Shown here piece after piece: positions 8,126 to 16,877 of a DNA stretch of 64,000 bases (the first letter of the stretch is position 1; every line of letters begins with the position of its first letter). The notes beneath the pieces are model-generated. The model ran no database searches, had not been told where the DNA came from, and saw only the letters and a program-made list of their open reading frames with translations. The DNA comes from Desulfobacterales bacterium. GTDB taxonomy: Bacteria > Desulfobacterota > Desulfobacteria > Desulfobacterales > Desulfosalsimonadaceae. The stretch covers positions 1 to 64,000 of the forward strand of contig SLJY01000002.1 of assembly GCA_007134875.1 (NCBI GenBank). Reading direction: 5' to 3'. The position numbers and the translations under genes are program-made.

Positions 8126-9166
8126 CTATAATCCCCCGCGTTCCCCTTTCCGGAGCACTTCCTCCGCCGAAACCTTGCCCTGCCCGCCCGGCAGGTCAAC
8201 CACGTAGTGCGGAATCGCCATGCCCGGCAAGCCTGCGCGCAATTTCCCCATGATTTCCACCCCTCTTTCGAGCGAAACTCCGAAATGTGCTGTCCCCCGC
8301 ACGGGATCCGGGTGGTGGAGGTAATAGGGGCGAACCCGGAGTGAAAGCATCTTCTCCATGAGCTGTGACAGAACGTCTTCATCGTCGTTGACCCCATTTA
8401 GCAAAACGCTCTGGCTGCCTAAAACGATGCCGGCATCCGCAATCATGCCGCAGGCGTCTGCGGCCTCCCGGGTCAGTTCGGCGGGATGGTTGAACTGGAT
8501 ATTGATAAACAGCGGAGAAAAGCGGCCCAGTATTTCCACGAGGCCCTGGGTTATCCGCGCGGGAAGAACGCCGGGGATCCGGGTATGGATCCGCAGGCGC
8601 TTCACATGGGGTATCGCCGCCATCCGGTCCAGGATCTCTTCCAGAAATGCATCCGGGAGCATAAGCGGATCGCCGCCGGACAGAATCACCTCCCGCACCT
8701 GGCCTGCCCTGCTGATGTAATCGACCGCGCGGCGCACGGCATCGATATTGACTGCCTGTTTGCGCCCGGCGTTCCGTTTGCGCATGCAATGACGGCAGTA
8801 AACGGCGCAAAAACCGGATACGAGAAAAAGCACACGATCCGGATGGCGGTGAACCAAACTGCCCACCGGAGAAAGATCCTCTTCGCAAAACGGGTCGTCC
8901 GCGTAAACGTCTTTGGAAACCCTTTTTTCTTCAAGTTCTGCGGGATCGGGTATCGCCTGCCGGCCGATCGGATCGTGCGGCGACCGGATCAAAGAAAGAA
9001 AATACGGGTTGATCCGCATGGGATAGCGATCAATAACCGGTTGCACGACATCCGCCGGAACGCCGGTGCTTCGTTCCAGCTGGCCAGCCGAAACCACGCT
9101 GTCCGAAAGGATTTTTCGCCAGTCATCCACGGCCCCGATTGCATTTTCACCCAAGGCCGGACCCAT
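8126..9166 (-). CDS. KamA-family radical SAM aminomutase
   Basis: About 346 aa. The radical SAM cluster is CAVYCRHC (CxxxCxxC), followed by VILSGGDPLML, RIHTRIPGVLP and an FNHPAELT segment, all hallmark motifs of lysine 2,3-aminomutase-like enzymes with PLP. The length matches EpmB/YjeK-type or short KamA proteins more than the classical 415-aa KamA. Possible substrates are free lysine or the lysine on EF-P, but no efp or epmA is nearby. The start at 9166 is chosen because GGGGAGG lies just upstream. The longer ORF starts with GTG at 9208 and overlaps more of the preceding amrS gene. The 20-nt overlap indicates coupling. Confidence 0.85.
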   Translation of the reverse strand: MGPALGENAIGAVDDWRKILSDSVVSAGQLERSTGVPADVVQPVIDRYPMRINPYFLSLIRSPHDPIGRQAIPDPAELEEKRVSKDVYADDPFCEEDLSPVGSLVHRHPDRVLFLVSGFCAVYCRHCMRKRNAGRKQAVNIDAVRRAVDYISRAGQVREVILSGGDPLMLPDAFLEEILDRMAAIPHVKRLRIHTRIPGVLPARITQGLVEILGRFSPLFINIQFNHPAELTREAADACGMIADAGIVLGSQSVLLNGVNDDEDVLSQLMEKMLSLRVRPYYLHHPDPVRGTAHFGVSLERGVEIMGKLRAGLPGMAIPHYVVDLPGGQGKVSAEEVLRKGERGGL

Positions 9167-10175
9167 GAACCTCCCCGCCACAGTCCGGACACCGGCCATT
9201 CGATACACGGTTTTGCAAAACCGAAAATCCCCGCCGGGCGATTACCTCGTTTCCGCAAGACGGGCATGCGGTGCTCTCGGTGCCGGCGCCCGGCACGTTT
9301 CCCGTATAGACATAACGAAGCCCCTTTTTAAAACCGATCCGCCGGGCTTCCATCAACTTTGACACGTCGGTTGCCGGCCGGTCCGTAAGCTGGTAGGTCG
9401 GATGAAACCGGCTCACATGCCACGGGGTGTGCTCCCCGAGATCCTGCGCTATGAATTCCGCCAGGCTGCCGAGTTCCTCGGCACCGTCGTTTGCCCCGGG
9501 GATAACCAGGGTGGTCACCTCGATGAATATACCCAGCGCCCGCATGCTGCGAAGCGTTTCGAGTACGGGCGCAAGTTTTGCGCCGCACTGGGTGTCGTAG
9601 AATTCCTCGGTAAAAGCCTTCAGGTCGACATTGGCCGCGTCCAGAAACGGCGCGACCATCTCCAGGGCCTCCCGGCTCATGTACCCGTTGGTGACAAAAA
9701 CGTTTTTCAGCCCTTTGTCATGGGCCAATCGCGCGGTATCCAGGGCCAGCTCAAAAAAAACCGTCGGCTCGGTATAGGTATAGGAGATGCTTTTGCACCC
9801 GGCCCGCAATGCGTCTTCCACCATCTGCTGCGGGGCAACCGCGTGCCCCATGATCGCCGATTTCCCGTCCTGGGCCATATGGGCGATATCCGCATTCTGG
9901 CAGAAGCGGCAGCGGAAATTGCAGCCCGCCGTGCCGATGGAGTAGGAGAGGCTTCCGGGATAAAAATGAAACAACGGCTTTTTTTCGATGGGATCGATGT
10001 TTCTTGCCACAACCTTGTCATAGACATGCGTCTCCAGACGCCCCCCACGGTTTTCCCTTACGCCGCAAATTCCTCTCCGTCCGTCTTTTATTGCGCACCG
10101 GTGGTTGCAAAGCCGGCATATTACCGCCTGTTTTTCCAGCTTGTCGTACAATAGTGCTTCCATGGCATTACACAC
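9147..10175 (-). CDS. amrS: AmmeMemoRadiSam-system radical SAM enzyme (AmrS)
   Basis: A 342-aa protein. N-terminal CRLCNHRCAI and GICGV cysteines precede the radical SAM motif CNFRCRFC, then SYTYTEPTVFFELA, NVDLKAFTEEFY, EVTTLVIPGAND and a C-terminal CPSCG...CPDCGG pair. This order is diagnostic of AmrS. In many genomes AmrS works with MEMO (AmmB) and AMMECR1 (AmmA), a system of still uncertain chemistry. Neither partner is in this window. The gene overlaps the KamA-family gene, so co-expression is likely. Either Met1 or Met5 could be the start. Confidence 0.88.
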   Translation of the reverse strand: MCNAMEALLYDKLEKQAVICRLCNHRCAIKDGRRGICGVRENRGGRLETHVYDKVVARNIDPIEKKPLFHFYPGSLSYSIGTAGCNFRCRFCQNADIAHMAQDGKSAIMGHAVAPQQMVEDALRAGCKSISYTYTEPTVFFELALDTARLAHDKGLKNVFVTNGYMSREALEMVAPFLDAANVDLKAFTEEFYDTQCGAKLAPVLETLRSMRALGIFIEVTTLVIPGANDGAEELGSLAEFIAQDLGEHTPWHVSRFHPTYQLTDRPATDVSKLMEARRIGFKKGLRYVYTGNVPGAGTESTACPSCGNEVIARRGFSVLQNRVSNGRCPDCGGEVHGSGLG

Positions 10176-10195
10176 TGCATCAGGATTGAATCATT

Positions 10196-10367
10196 GACGG
10201 CTTCGTAAAAGTCCAATATCTGCGTTACGCGCAATTTCTCAGAATCTGCGGCTTACGCCCTGTAAACATACACGTACGCCAAGCACGCTGCATTCTTCGA
10301 AATTGCGCAAGCCTTGATCTTGAACTTTTTACAAAGCCGTCGGATCGAGACTTTTTACGAGTGCATC
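10196..10367 (-). repeat. Family A palindromic element (A2)
   Basis: A 172-bp full copy in reverse orientation: GACGGCTTCGTAAAAGTCC at the left and GACTTTTTACGAGTGCATC at the right. It is flanked by the 7-bp direct repeat AATCATT on both sides, the best target duplication in the window. An internal second stem (ACTTTTTACAAAGCCGTC) pairs with the left end. Confidence 0.88.
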
Positions 10368-10454
10368 AATCATTACCGGTTTCGAAAAAACTTTCGATTT
10401 TTATTTCCATAATTTTGTATCAGCAGGGGGCAATGTCAATGCGAAACCCCGGAA

Positions 10455-11279
10455 TTATTTGAACGCGGTATTATTCTTCGCATTTTCGGTCCGTGACTGC
10501 TTTTTTTCCTTGTGGTACCGGCTGCAGCTTGCCACCCGGTTGCCGGCCGCCACGTTCTGCTCGACCATGGTTTTCAGGGCAAGCGGCATTGCGGTGTATC
10601 TCGGGACCGGAATGGCGTGGATGCCCGCAAAGCCGCCGAACGGGCTTTTCCCGAAACACCCCGAAGACTCCAGTCGGTGGCAGACGCCGGGTGCTGTAAA
10701 GGGAAGCTGAAGCACGGTCCGCCAGAAAAGGGGAACCTGCCCGAGCAGGGAATAAAGAATCTTTCGCACTTCCCCGATGCTGAAAAACCGCGCGTTGTCA
10801 TAAATGGAAGACCGGACGAACCGCCTTGCCCGAAGCCTGGCGACATAGGCCGAGTGCCGGTTGAGAAATCCGATAAAGACGCTGTCCTTGGCCACCCGGC
10901 AGGCCTCTGACAATGCTTCGACCGGATCGTCGACAAACTCAAGGGTTAAAAACAGGCTGACATGGTTGAATGCGTTGTCCTCAAACGGCAGGTCCTCTGC
11001 ATATCCTTTGTGAAAATCGACCCTGTGCCCCAGGTTTTCCCTGGCAACCCCGATCATGGCATCGGATGGATCAATGCCGGTCAGGCTGATCCCCTTTCCG
11101 AGATAAGGCCGGATGCTCTCGCCCGTGCCGCACCCCACATCAAGCAGGCTTTCCCCAAACACGGGCCGCAGCATGGAACGCATGAGTCCCGTTTCCAGCG
11201 CCAGTACACGCCGGTTTTTCCCGTCATAGAGCCATCTCTGGTAATGCTGCGCGTCATCCGCGTTAAATACGTATCCCAT
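10455..11279 (-). CDS. SAM-dependent methyltransferase
   Basis: A 274-aa class I methyltransferase. Motif I is LLDVGCGTGESI, the acidic SAM-binding end of strand 2 is LTGIDPSDAMI, motif II is GYAEDLPFEDNAFNHV, followed by EACRVAKDSVFIGF. This is the UbiE/Methyltransf_11 type, acting on a small molecule or lipid. The C-terminal 40 residues are polar and Lys/Asn-rich with no recognised domain. It stands alone between a family A element and a long gap, so neighbours do not suggest a substrate. Confidence 0.75.
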   Translation of the reverse strand: MGYVFNADDAQHYQRWLYDGKNRRVLALETGLMRSMLRPVFGESLLDVGCGTGESIRPYLGKGISLTGIDPSDAMIGVARENLGHRVDFHKGYAEDLPFEDNAFNHVSLFLTLEFVDDPVEALSEACRVAKDSVFIGFLNRHSAYVARLRARRFVRSSIYDNARFFSIGEVRKILYSLLGQVPLFWRTVLQLPFTAPGVCHRLESSGCFGKSPFGGFAGIHAIPVPRYTAMPLALKTMVEQNVAAGNRVASCSRYHKEKKQSRTENAKNNTAFK

Positions 11280-11455
11280 GAACTTCTTGTAAAAAATTCC
11301 GCCCCCGTTTGCAACAAAAAAATTAGGGGTTGGACCAACTCATCCAATTAAAATTATTACAAATAGATTGCAATATTGCCCCTTTTTCATGCTTAGAACC
11401 ATCTTTTCGGCCTCAAAAACAGGCTTCTAAAACATTCCCCCCGCCGCCACAGCGC

Positions 11456-11475
11456 CATAGGATGTGCTGACGATG
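11456..11475 (+). repeat. Family C fragment
   Basis: CATAGGATGTGCTGACGA matches the arm of the inverted repeat at 62590-62691. It lies in the 350-bp gap 11280-11630, which otherwise holds only an AT-rich stretch and the promoter-like site below. Confidence 0.5.
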
Positions 11476-11545
11476 ATATTGGACTTTTAAAGAAGTCATC
11501 ATTATTAATTTCGGATATTTCAACGGATCCGAGCCCAAAAAAAAC

Positions 11546-11574
11546 TTGTTATAGTCAGGAAATATGCATATATA
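11546..11574 (+). promoter_or_regulatory. Putative sigma70 promoter for aminopeptidase gene
   Basis: TTGTTA (11546-11551), a 17-bp spacer and TATATA (11569-11574) lie 57 bp before the ATG at 11631. A purine-rich AAGGAAAGGA site sits just ahead of the start codon. Confidence 0.45.
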
Positions 11575-11630
11575 GTGCGTAAACGGTCAAACCGAAGCGT
11601 GAAAGGAATAAAAGTAAGGAAAGGATTTCC

Positions 11631-14264
11631 ATGCACCACAATGACCATACGGCAGTCCGTCCGGTGAACTACCGGATCAAAATAGAGCCGGACACGATCC
11701 ATTACCGCTTTGCCGGCCGCCTGGCGATCGAGCTGAACGCGGAAGCACCTTCCGGCACGGTCCGGCTCAACAGCATAGACCTTTCGATCTCCCGCTGTGC
11801 GCTTAAAACCCAAAGCAGGGCGGTACCCCTGGCTTTTCAGGTCGATCCCGGGGAAGAAACCCTCACCATCTTCCTGCCGGAGCCTGTATCCGGCCCGTTT
11901 GAGCTGGCAATCGACTACTACGGTGAAATCTCCGATAAAATGGCCGGTTTGTACAAAAGCACCTACCGCCGGGGAAAGGAAACCAGCGTCATCGCCGTGA
12001 CGCAGTTCCAGGAAAGCGATGCCCGGCGTGTATTTCCCTGTTATGACCAGCCCGTGCACAAGGCCCGCTTTGAATTCTCGATCACCGTGAATGCAGCGCT
12101 TTCCGTGATCAGCAACATGCCGGCGGCCAGCGAGCAGTACCGTGAAAAAGGCAAAAGGGAAATCGTTTTTCAGCCGACCCCGCCCATGTCCACCTATCTC
12201 CTGTTTATCGGCATCGGGGATTTCAGAATCATAGTCGACGACCTGGACCGCCGGGTGCGCGCAGCAATCCTTCCCGGAATGGAGGAAAGTGTCCGATACG
12301 GGCTTGCCTTTGCCAGAAAATCGCTTCACTACTGCGAAAAACAATACCGGCGCGCCTACCCGCTTCCCAAGGTGGATTTGGTGGCCGTGCCCGATTTCGC
12401 CTTCGGAGCCATGGAAAACTGGGGCGCCATCACCTTCCGGGAGAACCTTCTCCTGTTTGATCCGGATCATACCGATGCCGGGGGGGAAGAGCGCATCTGC
12501 GAGGTGATCGCCCATGAAATGGCCCACCAGTGGTTCGGGAACCTGGTCACCCCGTCGGACTGGAAATACTTGTGGCTAAACGAGAGCTTTGCAACATATT
12601 TCGGCTACGGCGCCATCGACCATTATCATCCGGACTGGAACATCTGGGACAACTTCATCGAAACACAACTCGAAACGGCGCTGAACCGCGACGCCCTCAC
12701 CGATACCATCCCCATCGAAATCCCCGGCGGGGATCACGTGGTCATCAACAACTCCACGGCACCCGTCATCTACTCCAAGGGCGGATCCCTTCTGAGACAG
12801 ATCATCGGATTCGTTGGAGAAGAGGCGTTTTCCGACGGTCTTTCGCGTTATATCGAACGCCACGCCTACGGGTGCGCCGAAAGCGCCGATCTATGGAGGG
12901 CGCTTGAAGATGCCTCGGACAAACCGGTTTCCTCCATCATGGAAAAATGGGTCCTTCAAGCCGGACACCCCATAGTATCGGCATCCCGGCGGAAAGACAC
13001 CCTTTTGCTCGAACAGGGGCGGTTTTCCTTTTTGGCCGGGGATGTGCTTGGAGATACCCCTGGGGATATGTCCGGAAATATGCCTGGGGGCACGAATGAC
13101 GCCGTATGGCCGATTCCCATGGTGATCCGCCTCTACGGGGAAAACGGGGAGCAAACCGTGCTGGCCCGGACTTTCGACCAAAAGAAAACGGAAGTCGAAC
13201 TCGAACCCGGGACCCGGGCCTACACCATCAACGACGGATTCACGGGATTCTACCGCTCCAGCTACGCCGATGAGGCCAACCGGCAAAACCTGCTTGCTAT
13301 GGCCCGAAGCGGTCTGTTGCCGGCCCCGGACCGGTTCGGCCTGCTAAGCGACCGCTTTGCGCTCACCATGGCGGGGGATATCCACCCGTCCGGCTTCCTT
13401 GCCGACCTGGATCACCTGGAAAACGAAACCGACCCCCTTCCGCTGATGTTTATACTGGATCAACTGTTTCTTCTCCGGCTCCTTCAGGTGGATGACGGGG
13501 CCGATGATGGCCTGGACAACGGGCCGGGCGGCGGGATCGGACAAACAGGCGGCGAGCGTCAGCTCTCCGATGATCCCGGCGCCAGACTGGCCGGATGGAT
13601 CGGAGAGACCTCCGGCCGCTTTGGTTTTTTGCCCCGCAAATCCGACACGCACGGCATGCTCCGGCTTAAAAACAAGATGCTCTGGTACGGCGTGCTGGTG
13701 GACGCCGCCGGGGCCCGGCAGGTAGGCGCGGAGCAGTTCGACCGGATTCTGTCCGGGCACAGTGTCAGCCCCGATATCGCCCTTGCCGCGCTTCAGGCGG
13801 GCGCATACCTGGAAAACGAGCGGGCCTTCGACTGGTTCGCCTACCGGCTGGAAGCCGCCGACAGCGAACAGGAGCGCCAGAACGCCGCCCGCGCCATGGG
13901 ATGCTTCTCCCAGACGGACACGACCGCCAGGGTCCTGGCGTTCATCCTCACGGAGATTCCCCAACGCAACATGCACCTGCCGGTGGCATGGATGGCCGCG
14001 AACCCTCGCGCCAGGGGTCTGCTGTGGGATTGGTTCATCCGGCACACCGACCGCTTGGAGCAGATTCATCCGCTTATCTTCGAGCGCATTGTCGTTTCGA
14101 TCACCCCCATGGGCTCTCCGATGGTCCCTGTGGGCAGCGAAGATGAAATCCGGGATTTTCTCCGGTCTTTCGAGGCCGAAAGGCCGCTTTTGCAGCCGGC
14201 AATCCGCATGAGTCTCGAAAAAAGGGACGTATACAAACGGCTCCGGGAAGCCCTCCGGGAATAA
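11631..14264 (+). CDS. pepN: M1-family aminopeptidase (aminopeptidase N type)
   Basis: An 877-aa zinc aminopeptidase. The substrate-binding GAMENWG motif is followed by HEMAHQW (about residues 294-300) and NESF 18 residues on, giving the complete HExxH-18-E zinc site. The C-terminal half is the ERAP1-like helical domain. It removes N-terminal residues from peptides, probably in the cytoplasm since no signal peptide is visible. Two Gly/Asp-rich low-complexity insertions (near GDTPGDMSGNMPGG and DDGADDGLDNGPGGG) interrupt the beta domain and the helical domain and look recent. It is followed 44 bp later by the dapF-like gene, a possible operon. Confidence 0.92.
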   Translation: MHHNDHTAVRPVNYRIKIEPDTIHYRFAGRLAIELNAEAPSGTVRLNSIDLSISRCALKTQSRAVPLAFQVDPGEETLTIFLPEPVSGPFELAIDYYGEISDKMAGLYKSTYRRGKETSVIAVTQFQESDARRVFPCYDQPVHKARFEFSITVNAALSVISNMPAASEQYREKGKREIVFQPTPPMSTYLLFIGIGDFRIIVDDLDRRVRAAILPGMEESVRYGLAFARKSLHYCEKQYRRAYPLPKVDLVAVPDFAFGAMENWGAITFRENLLLFDPDHTDAGGEERICEVIAHEMAHQWFGNLVTPSDWKYLWLNESFATYFGYGAIDHYHPDWNIWDNFIETQLETALNRDALTDTIPIEIPGGDHVVINNSTAPVIYSKGGSLLRQIIGFVGEEAFSDGLSRYIERHAYGCAESADLWRALEDASDKPVSSIMEKWVLQAGHPIVSASRRKDTLLLEQGRFSFLAGDVLGDTPGDMSGNMPGGTNDAVWPIPMVIRLYGENGEQTVLARTFDQKKTEVELEPGTRAYTINDGFTGFYRSSYADEANRQNLLAMARSGLLPAPDRFGLLSDRFALTMAGDIHPSGFLADLDHLENETDPLPLMFILDQLFLLRLLQVDDGADDGLDNGPGGGIGQTGGERQLSDDPGARLAGWIGETSGRFGFLPRKSDTHGMLRLKNKMLWYGVLVDAAGARQVGAEQFDRILSGHSVSPDIALAALQAGAYLENERAFDWFAYRLEAADSEQERQNAARAMGCFSQTDTTARVLAFILTEIPQRNMHLPVAWMAANPRARGLLWDWFIRHTDRLEQIHPLIFERIVVSITPMGSPMVPVGSEDEIRDFLRSFEAERPLLQPAIRMSLEKRDVYKRLREALRE

Positions 14265-14308
14265 GAAGCCGCGACGGAAAAAACCAGGAAAAAAAAGGCG
14301 CGAAAAGC

Positions 14309-15160
14309 ATGATCTTCAGCAAATATCACGGACTGGGCAACGATTACATCGTGATCGACCCGGAACGGGAAACGGCAAAGCTCACGGAAAACCGCATCCG
14401 CCGCATCTGCCATCGCAGCTACGGCATCGGCTCCGACGGCATTTTGTGGGGCCCGTTTCACAAAGGACAGGCAAGCGCACCCGCGGTCCGCATCTTCAAC
14501 CCGGATGGGAGCGAGGCGGAAAAAAGCGGCAACGGCCTTCGGATTTTCGCCCGCTACCTCTATGATCGCGGAACGGTTTCGGAAGAAGCCTTTGTGATTT
14601 CGACCGCCGGCGGAAACGTAACGGCCCGTGTACGGGAGGGCGGCGGGAGCATCGCCGTTGAGATGGGCCGGGTACGTTTTGACAGCCGGGAGATCCCGGT
14701 GGAAGGAGATCCCCGCGAAGTCCTGAACGAACCCCTGGAAATCGACCGGGAGCGCCTGATCGTCTGCTGTGCCACCATCGGAAACCCTCACTGCATCATC
14801 TTTGAGAACAACCTGGACACGAACCGGGTCAAGGCCCTGGGTCCGAAAATCGAGAATCACCCGATGTTTCCCCGTCGCACCAACGTGCAGTTCGCGCGGG
14901 TTGCGGATGAAAACCGTATCGAAATCGAAATATGGGAAAGGGGTGCGGGCTACACCCTGGCATCGGGCTCCAGCGCATCCGCCACCGCGGCCGCGGCACG
15001 CCGTCTGGGGCTTTGCGCCCCGGAGGTATCCGTCCATATGCCCGGAGGCGTCCTGGATATCACCATCGGCCCGGATTACGATATCTTCATGTCCGGCCCG
15101 GTCACACGCATTGCCGAAGGCACCCTGTACAATGAGATGTTCGAAGAAGACATCGCCTGA
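14309..15160 (+). CDS. DapF-fold protein with both catalytic cysteines replaced by serine
   Basis: A 283-aa protein that aligns with diaminopimelate epimerase from end to end: MIFSKYHGLGNDYIVID, NPDGSEAEKSGNG, GNPHCIIF, ERGAGYTLASGS and MSGPVTRI. True DapF has a catalytic Cys in the CGNG motif and another in the ACGSG motif. Here these are Ser73 (KSGNG) and Ser219 (ASGS), and the RC after GNG is RI. The rest of the fold, including substrate-binding Asn, Glu and Arg positions, looks intact, so this is not simple decay. It is either a weak epimerase using serines or a DapF paralogue with another isomerase role. Annotation as dapF by homology alone would be unsafe. Confidence 0.8.
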   Translation: MIFSKYHGLGNDYIVIDPERETAKLTENRIRRICHRSYGIGSDGILWGPFHKGQASAPAVRIFNPDGSEAEKSGNGLRIFARYLYDRGTVSEEAFVISTAGGNVTARVREGGGSIAVEMGRVRFDSREIPVEGDPREVLNEPLEIDRERLIVCCATIGNPHCIIFENNLDTNRVKALGPKIENHPMFPRRTNVQFARVADENRIEIEIWERGAGYTLASGSSASATAAAARRLGLCAPEVSVHMPGGVLDITIGPDYDIFMSGPVTRIAEGTLYNEMFEEDIA

Positions 15161-15258
15161 CAGGAATATAGGATGTGCTGTTCAATTGTCCCGACAGAGG
15201 ATAAAACCAATAGCCGTCAAGCCTGATCAAAACGAACACCCGATACGACAAGAAAACC

Positions 15259-16497
15259 ATGACAAAAGAATTCTTCAGCGTAACCCCGGTGGAAACGGTT
15301 TTTGAGCACATCTCGGGATTTTCCCCGACCCATGCCGAGACGATCGACATCGCCGATGCAGCAGGGCGTGTGCTGGCCGCCGAAATCACCGCGGACATGG
15401 ATCTTCCGGGATTCGACCGCTCCACCATGGACGGCTACGCCGTGCGCGCCGCCGACACTTTCGGCGCATCCGAGGGGAATCCAGCCTACCTGGAAATCAT
15501 CGGATCCATCGCCATGGGCGAAACGCCGGACATCGCCGTCCGGGCCGGCCGCGCCGCCCGCATCGCAACCGGCGGCATGCTCCCGCCGGGCTCGGATGCC
15601 GTGGTAATGATCGAGCATACCTCGGAGCTTGATGAAACCACCATCGAGGTCTACCGGCGGGTGGCGCCCGGTGCGCATGTGATCACAAAAGACGAGGATT
15701 TCAGGAAAGACGAGCACATCCTTTCGCCGGGCCGGCGCCTGATGACCAGCGAGATCGGGGTCATCGCCGCAATGGGACAAAGCAACGTTTCCGTCTTCAA
15801 AAAACCCGTGGTGGGCATCATTTCCACGGGGGACGAAGTGGTGCCGGCCGACACCAAGCCGGAAGCCGGCTGCATCCGGGATATCAACACCCATACCCTC
15901 ACTGCCGCGATCCACGGATGCGGCGGCATTCCCCGTTCTTACGGTATCGTGGCGGACCGCTTCGACGAACTCTTCCATATCGTTCAAAAGGTCCTGGAGG
16001 AATCGGATATCGTGATCCTTTCCGGCGGAAGCTCCGTAGGAACGCGCGATCTAACCATCGAGGTGATCGAGGCATTGGGCGACGCCCTTATCCTGGCGCA
16101 CGGCCTGCCGGTGCGACCCGGAAAACCCACCATTCTCGCCACATGCGGCAGCAAGATTTTATGGGGACTTCCCGGCCATGTTGCCTCGGCAATGGTGATC
16201 TTCGACGTATTCGTGCGCCCCTGCATCCGGCAGGTTGGCGGGGACGGCGAACCCATGCGGGAAAAGCATGCCCTTTTCGCCACTCTCACGCGCAACATCG
16301 CATCCGCACAGGGACGCATCGACTACGTGCGCGTTCGGGTGGAGGAACAAGACGGGGCATACCTCGCCCGGCCGGTACTGGGACCGTCCGGCCTGATCCG
16401 CCCCATGCTCGAGGCCGACGGCCTGATCCGCATCGGGATGAATACCGAGGGGCTCCTGAAAGGGACGGAAGTCAGGGTGATCCCCTTTGCCACATGA
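15259..16497 (+). CDS. moeA: Molybdopterin molybdenumtransferase MoeA
   Basis: A 412-aa protein with the full MoeA layout: domain I starting at VETVFEHISGF, FDRSTMDGYAVRAADT, the IATGGMLPPGSDAVVMIEHT block, the MPT-binding VGIISTGDEVV, ILSGGSSVGTRDL, and GLPVRPGKPTI with WGLPGHVASAM. MoeA inserts molybdate (or tungstate) into adenylylated molybdopterin. A second MoeA-like fusion lies 380 bp downstream; two MoeA paralogues are common in anaerobes with both Mo and W enzymes. It lies about 100 bp after the dapF-like gene. Confidence 0.93.
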   Translation: MTKEFFSVTPVETVFEHISGFSPTHAETIDIADAAGRVLAAEITADMDLPGFDRSTMDGYAVRAADTFGASEGNPAYLEIIGSIAMGETPDIAVRAGRAARIATGGMLPPGSDAVVMIEHTSELDETTIEVYRRVAPGAHVITKDEDFRKDEHILSPGRRLMTSEIGVIAAMGQSNVSVFKKPVVGIISTGDEVVPADTKPEAGCIRDINTHTLTAAIHGCGGIPRSYGIVADRFDELFHIVQKVLEESDIVILSGGSSVGTRDLTIEVIEALGDALILAHGLPVRPGKPTILATCGSKILWGLPGHVASAMVIFDVFVRPCIRQVGGDGEPMREKHALFATLTRNIASAQGRIDYVRVRVEEQDGAYLARPVLGPSGLIRPMLEADGLIRIGMNTEGLLKGTEVRVIPFAT

Positions 16498-16544
16498 CGC
16501 TTATCTGGCGTTCCCCCCCGCCGTCGAATCCGACAGCAGGGTTA

Positions 16545-16590
16545 CGAAATCGCAATCGCAATCGGGATCGAAAGCAAAACCGCATCATCA
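16545..16590 (+). repeat. ATCGNN hexamer-type repeat
   Basis: AATCGCAATCGCAATCGGGATCG is an irregular six-base periodic run. A related run ending in CCGCATCA occurs at 19345. Both lie between genes of the moeA-archease-rtcB region. Confidence 0.6.
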
Positions 16591-16635
16591 CCCGGAGTCA
16601 CCTGAAGGTCGTAAAAAATCGCTAATCCGATCGTT

Positions 16636-16786
16636 GATGCACTCGTAAAAAGTCACGATCTGACGGCTTTGTAAAAGGTCCAATACCAATGCTTGCGCAA
16701 TTCAGCAGAATGCAGCGTACTTGGCGCACGTGACATTCTGAGGAATCGCGCGCAGGCAAAGATATTGGACCTTTTACAAAGCCGTC
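16636..16786 (+). repeat. Family A palindromic element (A3)
   Basis: A 151-bp copy starting GATGCACTCGTAAAAAGTC and ending ACCTTTTACAAAGCCGTC. Its inner inverted repeat (GACGGCTTTGTAAAAGGTCC and its complement at the right end) is perfect over 20 bp, so the whole unit could form a long hairpin. No clear target duplication is visible. It separates the two moeA genes. Confidence 0.85.
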
Positions 16787-16877
16787 AAGCTTGAACTATG
16801 AAGAAAAATCCTTACATTGTCAGCCAATCTAAGCCCGAATGCGCTGCAACCTGTTTATAATCAAACGGAAAAATGCG

